Part shown: positions 9,330 through 17,565 of the stretch, piece by piece
How the letters are laid out: the number at the start of each line of letters is the position of its first letter
Position numbering within the stretch: the first letter of the stretch is position 1
Translations under genes and position numbers: made by a program
The notes under the pieces: generated by a model
Told to the model about the DNA's origin: nothing
The model's input: only the letters and a program-made list of their open reading frames with translations
Databases searched by the model: none
From: Chryseobacterium hagamense
GTDB taxonomy: Bacteria; Bacteroidota; Bacteroidia; Flavobacteriales; Weeksellaceae
DNA: 39,991 bases
Assembly (NCBI RefSeq): GCF_007991455.1
Contig: NZ_BJYJ01000034.1
Location: forward strand, 1-39,991
Direction: 5' to 3'

Positions 9330-10050
9330 ATACTGGTTGGAAAGAACGGAGCTTCTCATTAAGGAGGAGGGCCTGGAAAAGTTGAATAAGGCCACTGTCC
9401 TGGTAGTAGGTTTAGGCGGCGTCGGTTCTTTTGCCGCAGAGTTCCTGGCCAGGGCCGGAGTCGGCAATATGACGATTGTAGACGGCGATACCGTGGACAT
9501 CACCAATATCAACAGACAGCTGCCGGCCCTGCATTCCACCGTAGGGAAGCATAAAGTGGAAGTGGTAGCGGAAAGGCTTATGGACATCAACCCCCAACTT
9601 AATCTTACAAAGATCAAGGAGTTTCTGAACCCGGAAAGAATGGATGAGGTACTGGATTCTGCAGCATTCGACTATGTCCTGGATTGCATCGACAGTGTAA
9701 CGCCGAAACTTTGCCTGATTATTGCCGCAAAAAGAAGGAGAATAAAAATCGTAAGCTCCATGGGAGCGGGCGGAAAGATCGATCCGAGCAAAGTTATGGT
9801 ACGCGATATCAGCAAGACCGCCGACTGCCACCTGGCAAGACAGGTCCGAAAAAGACTGAAAAAAGAAAAAATCGACAAAGGCGTACGCTGTGTATTCTCC
9901 GGTGAAATCCAGAATGAAGATAGCCTGAAAATGACGGACGGAACCAATTACAAACGGTCTTTCTACGGAACCATCAGTTATATGCCGGCGATTTTCGGAT
10001 TGTATGCCGCTTCGGAGGTGATTAATCATCTGGTAAAAAAGATTAATTAA
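9322..10050 (+). CDS. tcdA: tRNA threonylcarbamoyladenosine dehydratase (ThiF/E1-like)
   Basis: ATP-dependent enzyme that cyclises t6A37 of tRNA to ct6A. It has 242 residues: the Rossmann ATP site VLVVGLGGVGSFAAEFLARAG, then IVDGDTVDITNINRQ with the adenylation Arg, the conserved DCIDSVTPKL, and SSMGAGGKIDP near residue 150. The C-terminal hydrophobic helix GLYAASEVINHLV fits the membrane-associated TcdA family. It starts inside the end of the TatD-type gene (8-base overlap). Confidence 0.9.
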   Translation: MDKYWLERTELLIKEEGLEKLNKATVLVVGLGGVGSFAAEFLARAGVGNMTIVDGDTVDITNINRQLPALHSTVGKHKVEVVAERLMDINPQLNLTKIKEFLNPERMDEVLDSAAFDYVLDCIDSVTPKLCLIIAAKRRRIKIVSSMGAGGKIDPSKVMVRDISKTADCHLARQVRKRLKKEKIDKGVRCVFSGEIQNEDSLKMTDGTNYKRSFYGTISYMPAIFGLYAASEVINHLVKKIN

Positions 10051-10057
10051 AAATTAA

Positions 10058-10109
10058 AGCTTCGGCATACCAGGCGGTCCATTACTGTACGCCGTGCAAA
10101 GCCGGAGCT
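10058..10109 (+). other. Hairpin-prone spacer between tcdA and rnpA
   Basis: AGCTTCGGC (10058-10066) pairs with GCCGGAGCT (10101-10109) with one G-T pair, and an inner GGCG/CGCC (10073-10076 and 10090-10093) can pair too. No T-run follows, so it is not a standard terminator. It may be a structured spacer or nothing. Confidence 0.3.
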
Positions 10110-10133
10110 CTGCTATAAATAAAAATTATCCCT

Positions 10134-10141
10134 TATCTTTA
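10134..10141 (+). promoter_or_regulatory. rnpA: Possible -7 box for rnpA
   Basis: TATCTTTA matches the Bacteroidota -7 consensus TAnnTTTG except for the last base and lies 8 bases before the rnpA ATG. No clear -33 element is visible. Confidence 0.3.
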
Positions 10142-10149
10142 CCCAGTAC

Positions 10150-10524
10150 ATGACAAACTTCAGATATCCCAGAGCCGAAAAACTCAAAAAAAACACCGAG
10201 ATCTCTTTACTTTTTGAGAAGGGAAAATGGAGAACGAACGGGAGTTTGAGGATTATTGTCCTGAAAAACAAACCGGCAACTCCTGTTGAAAGCACGAAAT
10301 TTGCGGTTTCGGTTTCCAAAAAATATTTTAAAAAAGCAGTTCACAGAAACCGGGTCAAGAGACTGCTGCGGGAATCCTACCGGCTGAACAAAGATCTTTT
10401 TAAAGAGGCCTTCGGGGACCAGACCATGGCGATGCTTTTCTGGGCTTCTCCGGAAATGCCCGGGAAATTCCAGGAAGTGGAAGCCCAGTTCATCAAACTC
10501 TGTCAGGCCCAGAAAAAACCGTAG
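10150..10524 (+). CDS. rnpA: Ribonuclease P protein component
   Basis: Basic protein subunit of RNase P, which matures tRNA 5' ends. Its 124 residues include the family start RYPRAEKLKKNTEISLLFEKGK, the strand FAVSVSKKYFKKAV and the RNA-binding RNR signature HRNRVKRLLRESYR (about residues 68-81). It is complete and ends in the common helix after a WASPE segment. rpmH is not adjacent, which is common in this phylum. Confidence 0.95.
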   Translation: MTNFRYPRAEKLKKNTEISLLFEKGKWRTNGSLRIIVLKNKPATPVESTKFAVSVSKKYFKKAVHRNRVKRLLRESYRLNKDLFKEAFGDQTMAMLFWASPEMPGKFQEVEAQFIKLCQAQKKP

Positions 10525-11108
10525 TTCCTGTTTTTTATTACTTATCATAATTGAATGTTTTCAGCCTGTTAATAAATCGTTAGTAAAAGTCATATGATGA
10601 ATCGGAATTTTAGAGTTTACCTTTAATAGGATTAAATGATTTCACGTGATCATCAATACCTTCGATCATTATGTTAACGTGAATTCGACCGCATTGATGT
10701 CATATTCATCCGATTATTAATTCAAAAATAAAAATCAGAATGATTCGGTCGGGATTCTGGATACCCTCATCCTGGCAGAATGAATAAATGGTTCACGCTT
10801 CTGATCGGATTTATCCTATCCTGTACCAAGCCGTACTTTAATACGATATTAATCCGTTTCTGATTGAAAAATAACCAAACCGGTTATCGGGAATTACATA
10901 AAAACTCCTCTGATAAAGTAATAACCTGTTCAGTTTGATGATCAGGACCATTGATCCTGTATTCGACAAGAGAAACTGCCGGCATCCGGCACTCTCCTCC
11001 AGCCGCTTAATCCAGGTTTTTCTCCGGATTCAAGTGGAATTTACAATTGGTATAAATTCTTATCCTACTTTTTGTATCTTAGGGAAAACAATAAATCTGA
11101 AAACTACC
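10525..11108. other. 584-base gap between rnpA and the DUF4126 gene, no gene seen
   Basis: I see no credible coding region. An open frame extends from 10935 into the DUF4126 gene, but its residues look random and the conserved protein starts at 11109. A bulged hairpin is possible at 10641-10683 (TTCACG/CGTGAA outside, TGATC/GATCA inside). The stretch may be decayed sequence or hold an unrecognised small RNA. Confidence 0.5.
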
Positions 11109-11717
11109 ATGCTGGATCATGTTCCCTATTTCTCTTATCTCCTGAGTGCATTTATTGGCATCGGACTGGCTGCCGCCACCGGCTTCAGGGTATTTCTGCC
11201 GATGTTTGCCGTAAGCCTGGCCTCCTATCTTCACTGGATTCCCATGAATGAAAGCTTTGAATGGCTCGCTGGGCTTCCCGCGCTCATTGCCACCGGGATT
11301 GCTACAGTTGTCGAAATTCTGGCCTATTACCTCCCTTTTATCGATCATCTGCTGGATACGGTTTCCATTCCGATGGCTACGGTGGCAGGATCGGTCTTAT
11401 TTGCCAGCCAGTTTGCGGAACTGGGAACTTTTCCACAATGGGCATTGGGATTAATTGCCGGCGGCGGAACGGCAGCAACCATAAGTTCGGGCTTTGCGGG
11501 ACTCCGGGCTGCATCAACGGCTACAACCGGCGGGTTAGGGAATTCGGTCGTCGGAACTACGGAAACGGCCGGAGCAGGCCTTATGGCTTTCCTGGCGATG
11601 GCAGCACCTGTTATTGCTGCTGTCTGTGCAATTCTTCTGATTATCGGTGTTGTATTCTTCGGAAGGAAGCTCTGGCGGAAATTTAAAAAAAAGAAAGGAG
11701 TGGCCAAACCCACATAA
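11109..11717 (+). CDS. DUF4126 family membrane protein
   Basis: A 202-residue integral membrane protein of unknown function. I chose ATG 11109 (MLDHVPYFSYLLSAFIG) because the family starts just before the first membrane segment and the conserved GLAAATGFRVFLPMF. Other recognisable parts are the paired helices around ATGIATVVEILAYYLPFIDHLLD and a Gly/Ala/Thr-rich region near residues 120-165. Two or more C-terminal membrane segments follow, then a basic tail (KFKKKKGVAKPT). An earlier in-frame ATG at 10935 gives an implausible extension. It is monocistronic, flanked by a gap and a hairpin. Confidence 0.85.
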   Translation: MLDHVPYFSYLLSAFIGIGLAAATGFRVFLPMFAVSLASYLHWIPMNESFEWLAGLPALIATGIATVVEILAYYLPFIDHLLDTVSIPMATVAGSVLFASQFAELGTFPQWALGLIAGGGTAATISSGFAGLRAASTATTGGLGNSVVGTTETAGAGLMAFLAMAAPVIAAVCAILLIIGVVFFGRKLWRKFKKKKGVAKPT

Positions 11718-11746
11718 ACAACGGCGGAAAAATTTCCGCCGTTGTT
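11717..11746 (+). terminator. Hairpin at the end of the DUF4126 gene
   Basis: Perfect 14-base inverted repeat AACAACGGCGGAAA / TTTCCGCCGTTGTT starting on the last base of the stop codon. The T-run after it is poor, but its position between convergent genes supports a terminator role. Confidence 0.65.
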
Positions 11747-11854
11747 ATATTCATAAGCCATCCCTTACTGTAATATTAACACAGGAGGACTTCCTGCATC
11801 CGGCTTTCCTTTTCCAGCCTGTTAACCAGATTTTTATTTTGAGTTCACATTAAT

Positions 11855-14515
11855 TTATCCTTTGGTCCTGAAATCTTTGATTTCCTGAATCTTTCCTTCG
11901 TAGTATTTTTTCTTCTCAGGGGTTTTCCTGATCAGAGTTTCAAAGGCTTTGATGGCTTTTGTATACAGCTTCTGCTCAAAATACAGATTGGCCAGGGTTT
12001 CGGTCATCAGATGCGAAATGTCATCGCCTTTCTCCCTGATGACAAAGCTGCTTTCTTCTTTAAGCTGACTAATCCTCGGATTATTTTCGATAAAGGTTTC
12101 AATCACTTTGTTTTTAAGCTCGGTCTTTTCTTTCACCACTTCTTCCGTCCGGTCGATTTTCAGCCAGCTCTGCCAGGTATTGATGAATCCGGGAATGTTG
12201 CTGTCGAAAATATTGGACTTCGGGGCTGAAGACTTTTCTACCGGAGTCTCTGACTTGTTTTCTCCGGTTGCCAATTCACTTTTTTCTGAATTTTCCTTTT
12301 TTTCAGGCTGTGGAATGGTCCAGCCGGAACCAAAAAATGAAACATTCATCACACGGTCTTCTTCTTCTGTTTTTTCCTGAGTGGCAGTCTCGCTTTCGCC
12401 AATGGGCTCAGCCGTTTCCCGGCCGCCTTCGGAAAGAGCGTCTCCTGAATCCTGGTTTTCATCAGATTTTGTTGTTGCCATAATTTCAGTCTCATCGGAA
12501 TCTTCATTCTGAGACTCTGTTTTAGCAGCTTCTTTTTCTGGGAGTTCCACAACAGATGGAGAGGTCTTGGCAGATTTATTTAACAAAGAATCAGGAATAT
12601 TGGCATCGAATGACATGGGCTTCCAGGTTTTTGTCTTTTCCTGCTCTTTTTCAGACTTTTCTATGGGCTGTTCAGTAGTTTGAACTTCTTTTTCTGCTGC
12701 TTTTGTTTCACCGGAATTTTTCTTTGCCTCCTCTTTGGCCTCCCGCATTTCCGGCTCAGCAGGTTTTACATTAAAATCCTGGGTTTCTGCAAAGCTGATA
12801 TCGTGTCCGGCACTGGCAGGCTCTTCTTCTTTTTTATTTTCTTCGGAAGCGGCCTTTTCCTTCATTTTTTTCTCAACCTCTTCAATAAGACGGCGCATTT
12901 CGTCTTCATGCTTGCTGAGGTTCTGCTGAGGTATTTTACGGATTGGCTCTTCTTCATTGGCCTGAATTTTCACTTCCGGCAGAAACGATTCCGTGCCGTG
13001 GAAACTTACTTCCGAATCATCCTGAACTGCCTCTTTTACTTTTTCAGATGAAATCTGATCTTCATTAATGATCTTTTCAGGGGTAAAGCCGGCGATTTCC
13101 GATGCATTGCCGGAATCCTGGCTTTCAGGTTCTTTTATTTCTTCCGGTTCGTCAGCAGCAATTTCTGTTTCAGGTAAAAAAGCCCCGGTCTCATGGAAGC
13201 TTACTCCAGATTTATCCTGAACCGTATCTTTTACTTTTTCAGATGAAATTTCAGCCTCATCAATAATCTTTTCAAGGGTAAAGCCGGCGACTTCCGATGC
13301 ATTGCCGGAATCCTGGTTTTCAAGTTCTTTTATCTCTTCCGGTTCATCAGCAGCCATTTCTGTTTCAGGTAAAAAAGCCCCGGTCTCATGGAAACTTACT
13401 TCCGGCTCATTCAAAACCTTTCCGTCCTCAGATCCCGTACCGGTATTTTCCTTTTCGATGATGGTTTCCGGCGTAAATTCTTCTGTTTCTTCTGCAGTTG
13501 CTTTATCTGAATTTTCAGCTGCCGCAACAGGTTCTGCTTTTTCGGAATCATCTCCCAAAGTATCCAGAATAACTTTTATGTGATGAAAATCCGATTCAGA
13601 CAATTCCGTATCACGTTCCGGTTCCACATATTCAGTGATAACAGTCTCCGCTTCTTCAACAGCACCCCCATCAACTGTCTTAGAATCAGTATGCTCCAGC
13701 GGAGAATTTTCTGTTTCCTCACCAATATCCTGTTTCTGAAGCACTGTCCCTGATTCATTAATACTGCTTTTTTCTTCTGATTCTGCATGGATCTCTTCCT
13801 CCTCATCAGCCGTTTCAGGTATAGATTCTTCGTTTCTTCCGGTTTCCTGTACCTCATGGGTTTCAGGGAAAGCGTTTTCTACCGGTTCATTTTCTTCAAC
13901 AACAGAAGGTTCTTCTTTTTTCTCGATTTTCTGGGTAACAATCGAGCCGGATTCCAGAGTAGACTCCAGGTCAATTGTTTCTACCGTATCATCATCCAGA
14001 AAGTTTTCTTCGCCTTCGTAAAGGATCCTGTTGCGCGCTTCGTTTACGTAAAGATGTTTGATTTCTTCTCTCGGGGGAGGAAGGATACGGCCGTGGTCAT
14101 CCTGCTGCTTGTCAGCGGATTCTTTCAGAGGTTCTTCCTTTATTTCCGGTTCGGCAGCAGCAGGTGCTTCTTCCCTTTTAATCGGGAAACCTGTCGCTTT
14201 GTTCTTATACAGCGTTTTTAAAGCATTTTCAGCAGACACAGGTTTTTCCGTCTCCTGTTGGATTTCAGGTTTAGGCTGCTGTTGGATCTTACCGTTAATA
14301 AGATGGTAAAGAATTTTTTTATCCGTTGTATAGGCCGCTGTAGTAGAAAGTACCTGCTGGTAGTTTCCTTTATCGTACAAATGGACCCCATATAAATACA
14401 ACGCTCTGATATTCTGAACATAGGGAAAAGAATTTATCTCTTCTTTCAGAAGGTTAAGGTCTTCTGACTGAATATTTTTTGGGGCCTTCAATAATTCTAA
14501 AACTCTATGATTCAT
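11855..14515 (-). CDS. Large acidic repeat protein with TPR-like ends
   Basis: 886 residues. A globular N-terminal helical part (about 1-80, with YVQNIRALYLYGVHLYDKGNYQQ) and a TPR-like C-terminus (about 815-886, with LANLYFEQKLYTKAIKAFETLIRKTPEKKKYY) flank a central region of about 650 residues. That centre is rich in Glu, Ser and Thr and probably disordered. Within it are three tandem copies of a unit of about 66 residues (around residues 370-520), each starting near VSFHETGAFLPE. No signal peptide is visible, so it is probably cytoplasmic. It lies one base after lptE on the same strand and is the last gene of that run. The family is common in Chryseobacterium as a TPR protein; the function is unknown. 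Confidence 0.8.
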   Translation of the reverse strand: MNHRVLELLKAPKNIQSEDLNLLKEEINSFPYVQNIRALYLYGVHLYDKGNYQQVLSTTAAYTTDKKILYHLINGKIQQQPKPEIQQETEKPVSAENALKTLYKNKATGFPIKREEAPAAAEPEIKEEPLKESADKQQDDHGRILPPPREEIKHLYVNEARNRILYEGEENFLDDDTVETIDLESTLESGSIVTQKIEKKEEPSVVEENEPVENAFPETHEVQETGRNEESIPETADEEEEIHAESEEKSSINESGTVLQKQDIGEETENSPLEHTDSKTVDGGAVEEAETVITEYVEPERDTELSESDFHHIKVILDTLGDDSEKAEPVAAAENSDKATAEETEEFTPETIIEKENTGTGSEDGKVLNEPEVSFHETGAFLPETEMAADEPEEIKELENQDSGNASEVAGFTLEKIIDEAEISSEKVKDTVQDKSGVSFHETGAFLPETEIAADEPEEIKEPESQDSGNASEIAGFTPEKIINEDQISSEKVKEAVQDDSEVSFHGTESFLPEVKIQANEEEPIRKIPQQNLSKHEDEMRRLIEEVEKKMKEKAASEENKKEEEPASAGHDISFAETQDFNVKPAEPEMREAKEEAKKNSGETKAAEKEVQTTEQPIEKSEKEQEKTKTWKPMSFDANIPDSLLNKSAKTSPSVVELPEKEAAKTESQNEDSDETEIMATTKSDENQDSGDALSEGGRETAEPIGESETATQEKTEEEDRVMNVSFFGSGWTIPQPEKKENSEKSELATGENKSETPVEKSSAPKSNIFDSNIPGFINTWQSWLKIDRTEEVVKEKTELKNKVIETFIENNPRISQLKEESSFVIREKGDDISHLMTETLANLYFEQKLYTKAIKAFETLIRKTPEKKKYYEGKIQEIKDFRTKG
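12960..13410 (-). repeat. Three tandem coding repeats, about 198 bp each
   Basis: Three consecutive units with a period near 198 bp (66 codons) inside the acidic protein gene. Each begins with VSFHETGAFLPE or a close variant, runs through DSGNASE.AGFT.EKII, and ends at SSEKVK..VQD. The first two units are most alike; the third has diverged and is incomplete. Confidence 0.85.
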
Positions 14516-14516
14516 C

Positions 14517-15068
14517 TTACCAATTCGCTACAATATCGTTAAATATCTTGTTTATAATTCTGTCCGTTGCAATTTTCACCTGAGAAGATTCGATCTCAGA
14601 TTGTGAAAGGTTACTGTTGAAAACAGCCTCGTCGCTGTATGTCCTGTCGAAACTGAAATCCGGGTGAAGCTTATTTTCATAATGAACTTTCACGGTGATC
14701 GTCAGCTTATTCTGCGATTCCTGCACTACTCCGCCGGTACTCTGGTTGGTCACCGTATTGGAACCGATGGTTGTCGGGGTAATGGAATAATCCGTAATTT
14801 CCCCCTCCACGAGTATATCCGGGTTTTCCTTGGTTCCTTTCAGGGTAGTCCGTTGCAGGAAACGGTTCTGGATATCCGTAGAAAACTGCTGCGACAAGGT
14901 AGGATTTACCAATGGCGCATTGTTCGGAAACTCGTTGATCTGGATGGTTTTTTCATCCGTAAGAGACGAACCTGTGAAGCTGTAGCAGGAGTTCAAAACG
15001 CCAAGACACAGCAATAACAGCCAGAATTTCGGCTGTCTGATTTTGATATTTTTAAATTTAAAATTCAT
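14517..15068 (-). CDS. lptE: LptE-like LPS-assembly lipoprotein
   Basis: About 183 residues from ATG at 15068 (MNFKFKNIKIRQPK); a start at 15098 would overlap the upstream gene further. A lipoprotein signal is visible with lipobox LNSC just before YSFTGSSL. The mature domain resembles Bacteroidota LptE: IQINEFPNNAPLVNPTLSQQF, then EGEITDYSITP and a conserved tail with KIATDRIINKIFNDIVANW. LptE plugs the LptD barrel and helps deliver LPS to the outer leaflet. It overlaps the upstream membrane-protein gene by about 11 bases, so it is cotranscribed. Confidence 0.85.
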   Translation of the reverse strand: MNFKFKNIKIRQPKFWLLLLCLGVLNSCYSFTGSSLTDEKTIQINEFPNNAPLVNPTLSQQFSTDIQNRFLQRTTLKGTKENPDILVEGEITDYSITPTTIGSNTVTNQSTGGVVQESQNKLTITVKVHYENKLHPDFSFDRTYSDEAVFNSNLSQSEIESSQVKIATDRIINKIFNDIVANW

Positions 15069-15747
15069 TTTTAATTCCAATTTCCTGAATTTCGTCATAG
15101 GTTACCTGCTTCATGGCATCTTCATAAGCAAAATAATGGCAGACATATACCAACGGTAATGTAAAAATAAGGCCAATAAAACAAGCGATTACCCCTAACT
15201 GTCCTAATATTCCGACAACCAATGAATATAGAAAAATCGTTAACAGGTTGCCTTTAGTCATAGCAACAGACATTTTCCAGGCTGTTTTAACTTCTGTAAT
15301 TCCACCTAAAGAAATCAGCGCAGGCATATAAAACCCTTTTAGGCAAACGATTAAAATAGCAATATAAACGACGAACATGTAAATCATAAAAACAAACGGA
15401 AGTCCTGCCGAAGCATCCCTATCCGCCATAGAAGGCATTATTACAATCATCGGGATATAGATCAGCATAATTCCGCCGATTAAAATTAACTGCAGGATAA
15501 AATACGGAGTAAACTGGTCGAAGTTAAAAATATCACCGGCGCTTACCTGTTTTCCGGCTCTTAAATCCCGGCAGTATCTGTAGAAATTACCAATGGCCAG
15601 CAATCCGCAGAACGGGATGATGCACATCAGCATACAAAGCAGAAAAGCCCCGAGGACGCTTCCGAAATTATTTTTCATAAAATCAAATCCGCTACTGATG
15701 TATTCACCCAGTTTGAAATCGACAGGCTTTGCATTAATTTTCACCAT
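15058..15747 (-). CDS. Multi-pass membrane protein of unknown function
   Basis: 229 residues with about five or six membrane segments, for example AFLLCMLMCIIPFCGLLAIG and FILQLILIGGIMLIYIPMIVI. Soluble ends are short. The pattern YRYCRDLRAGKQVSAGDIF after the first segments resembles the DUF975/GlpF-membrane-domain style of regulators, but I cannot name a family securely. Similar proteins in this genus are sometimes labelled as a beta-carotene monooxygenase, which the sequence does not support. It sits between the sigma-54 activator gene and lptE. Confidence 0.7.
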   Translation of the reverse strand: MVKINAKPVDFKLGEYISSGFDFMKNNFGSVLGAFLLCMLMCIIPFCGLLAIGNFYRYCRDLRAGKQVSAGDIFNFDQFTPYFILQLILIGGIMLIYIPMIVIMPSMADRDASAGLPFVFMIYMFVVYIAILIVCLKGFYMPALISLGGITEVKTAWKMSVAMTKGNLLTIFLYSLVVGILGQLGVIACFIGLIFTLPLVYVCHYFAYEDAMKQVTYDEIQEIGIKNEF

Positions 15748-15763
15748 AATTTAATTTTTTAGT

Positions 15764-17059
15764 TTATTCTTCTAAGTTATATTGTTTTATTTTTCTGTAT
15801 AAAGTTCTTTGCGAAATCCCGAGTTCATCCGCTGCTTTGTTCCTTCTTCCTTTATGTTTTTCAAGGGCTTTGATAATCAGATCTTTTTCATTATTCTGGA
15901 GCGACAGGGATTCCGGCCTGTTTTCCTCGATTTCAATATCCTCAATGTCTTCATAGCTGTTTTCCGGCTCCGACATGATGGTAGGGTTCTGGATAACAGG
16001 GTTCGCATTGCTGCTGTTTTCAAAATACAGCAACGAATTCGGTGCTACATTCTGCTGCTGTGTTTCAGGCGTATAAATCCTGTTGATTAAATTTTTCTCC
16101 TGGCTGCTGAGATCCGACGTCCCACGGTTCTTTATGAGTTCCGAAGTTAAGGATTTTAAATCATTAATATCGTTTCTCATGTCAAACAGAATTTTGTACA
16201 TGATTTCCCTTTCGCTGCCGAAATCATTCTGCTTTTGGCTGTTGGGTGTATTCACCACCATCGGAAGGTGGGATTCCATCGGGATGTACTCTGCCAGCTT
16301 TTCAACCGTTACATGCCTGTTTCTTTCCACAACCGTCATCTGCTCCACCAGGTTTCTCAACTGGCGGACGTTTCCGGGAAATGTATAATTTTCCACATAA
16401 TGTACGGCGCTGGGCTCCAGCTCCAATTCGGGCATCCTGTATTTTTCTGCAAAATCAATGGCAAATTTCCTGAAAAGCAAATGGAGATCCCCTTTTCTTT
16501 CCCGTAAGGGCGGCATGTCGATCTGTACCGTATTTAAACGGTAGTAAAGATCTTCACGAAACCTTCCGTCCTGAATGGCTTTCATCATGTTGACATTGGT
16601 TGCCGCCACGATTCTTACATTTGTTTTCTGAACCTGTGAAGATCCTACTTTCATAAATTCACCGCTTTCCAGTACCCGGAGCAGGCGGACTTGGGTCTGT
16701 AAAGGCAATTCGCCGACCTCATCCAGGAAAATCGTTCCGCCGTCGGCCACTTCGAAATATCCTTTACGGGTTGCCGTGGCTCCGGTAAACGCTCCTTTTT
16801 CGTGCCCGAATAATTCCGAGTCGATGGTCCCTTCCGGAATAGCTCCGCAGTTCACAACGATATAAGGCTGGTGCTTTCTTTTGGACTCCGAATGGATGAT
16901 TTTCGGGATAAATTCTTTCCCGACCCCGCTTTCCCCGATCACAAGGACCGAAATGTCGGTAGGTGCTACCTGGATGGCCTTTTCCAAAGCACGGTTTAAA
17001 GCCGGAAAGTTTCCAATGATTCCGAAACGGTTTTTTATATTTTGTAAGTCGTTGCTCAT
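15764..17059 (-). CDS. Sigma-54-dependent activator with Fis-type C-terminus
   Basis: 431 residues. It begins almost directly with the AAA+ domain and has no receiver or GAF domain. Walker A is GESGVGKE (42-49), the sigma-54 contact loop GAFTGA is at 89-94, Walker B is GGTIFLDEVGELPL, and the arginine-rich sensor region FREDLYYRLNTVQIDMPPLRER is present. A linker of about 120 residues (Gln/Asn/Glu-rich) leads to a Fis-type helix-turn-helix at the end (NKAADELGISQRTLYRKI). It activates RpoN promoters in the cytoplasm. Being first in a run with lptE suggests an envelope link. Without a sensor domain it may respond to abundance or a partner protein. Confidence 0.95.
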   Translation of the reverse strand: MSNDLQNIKNRFGIIGNFPALNRALEKAIQVAPTDISVLVIGESGVGKEFIPKIIHSESKRKHQPYIVVNCGAIPEGTIDSELFGHEKGAFTGATATRKGYFEVADGGTIFLDEVGELPLQTQVRLLRVLESGEFMKVGSSQVQKTNVRIVAATNVNMMKAIQDGRFREDLYYRLNTVQIDMPPLRERKGDLHLLFRKFAIDFAEKYRMPELELEPSAVHYVENYTFPGNVRQLRNLVEQMTVVERNRHVTVEKLAEYIPMESHLPMVVNTPNSQKQNDFGSEREIMYKILFDMRNDINDLKSLTSELIKNRGTSDLSSQEKNLINRIYTPETQQQNVAPNSLLYFENSSNANPVIQNPTIMSEPENSYEDIEDIEIEENRPESLSLQNNEKDLIIKALEKHKGRRNKAADELGISQRTLYRKIKQYNLEE

Positions 17060-17133
17060 AAGTAAAGTTTTAGATTATTTTTCGCAGTTTCCTGCAGTCT
17101 GATTAATTTTTTAAATGGTTTTCTTTTTAATAA

Positions 17134-17565
17134 TTAACCTATAACGTTTAAATAATCTTTATTTCTGACTTTTGAAACTTTTGTTTTAAAATATAAAATT
17201 TGAGAAAAGCAGATTTCTTTGTCCTGTTTTTCGAAGTTTTTGAGAAGCAGGCTGTATTTTCCTTCCTGGAAAACGCCAGGTTCTGATTTATTTTTATTAA
17301 AATTTCTGTATTCTTTCCCTTGGGAAACGCTCCCGAGAAGATCGATTGCATTTTGCCTTTGGCCGATCCTTAGGTTCTGCACGGCATTTCCTTCTGTACA
17401 AGACTTTTCTAATCCTGCGTCATGACGATTTAAAATCTGATGATATAGTTCGTATAATTGCTTACAGTCTTCAGTTTCAGCATTCCCGCTACTAATCTGG
17501 GCTGAAATATTGCTGCAGATGATTACCAACAATACACTTAGGCAATATTTATGAAATTTTTCCAT
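17134..17565 (-). CDS. Small secreted protein, family not recognised
   Basis: 143 residues with a signal peptide (MEKFHKYCLSVLLVIICSNISAQ). The mature part has two Cys (TEDCKQLYELYHQ and LEKSCTEG) that could form a disulfide bond. I recognise no domain. Its ATG lies within the last codons of the frame-shifted end of the DUF1016 remnant, an unusual overlap that may be a result of the deletion upstream. Confidence 0.6.
   Translation of the reverse strand: MEKFHKYCLSVLLVIICSNISAQISSGNAETEDCKQLYELYHQILNRHDAGLEKSCTEGNAVQNLRIGQRQNAIDLLGSVSQGKEYRNFNKNKSEPGVFQEGKYSLLLKNFEKQDKEICFSQILYFKTKVSKVRNKDYLNVIG

Noticed and set aside
10935..11108. Longer start for the DUF4126 protein
   Set aside because: The added residues are not hydrophobic or conserved in style, and the known family pattern starts at ATG 11109.
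11900..14430. Several plus-strand open frames opposite the acidic protein gene
   Set aside because: They are Ser/Phe-rich mirror products of Glu/Lys-rich codons on the other strand and have no domain features.
15058..15747. Annotation as beta-carotene 15,15'-monooxygenase
   Set aside because: It is a small multi-pass membrane protein with no iron-binding His pattern of carotenoid oxygenases.
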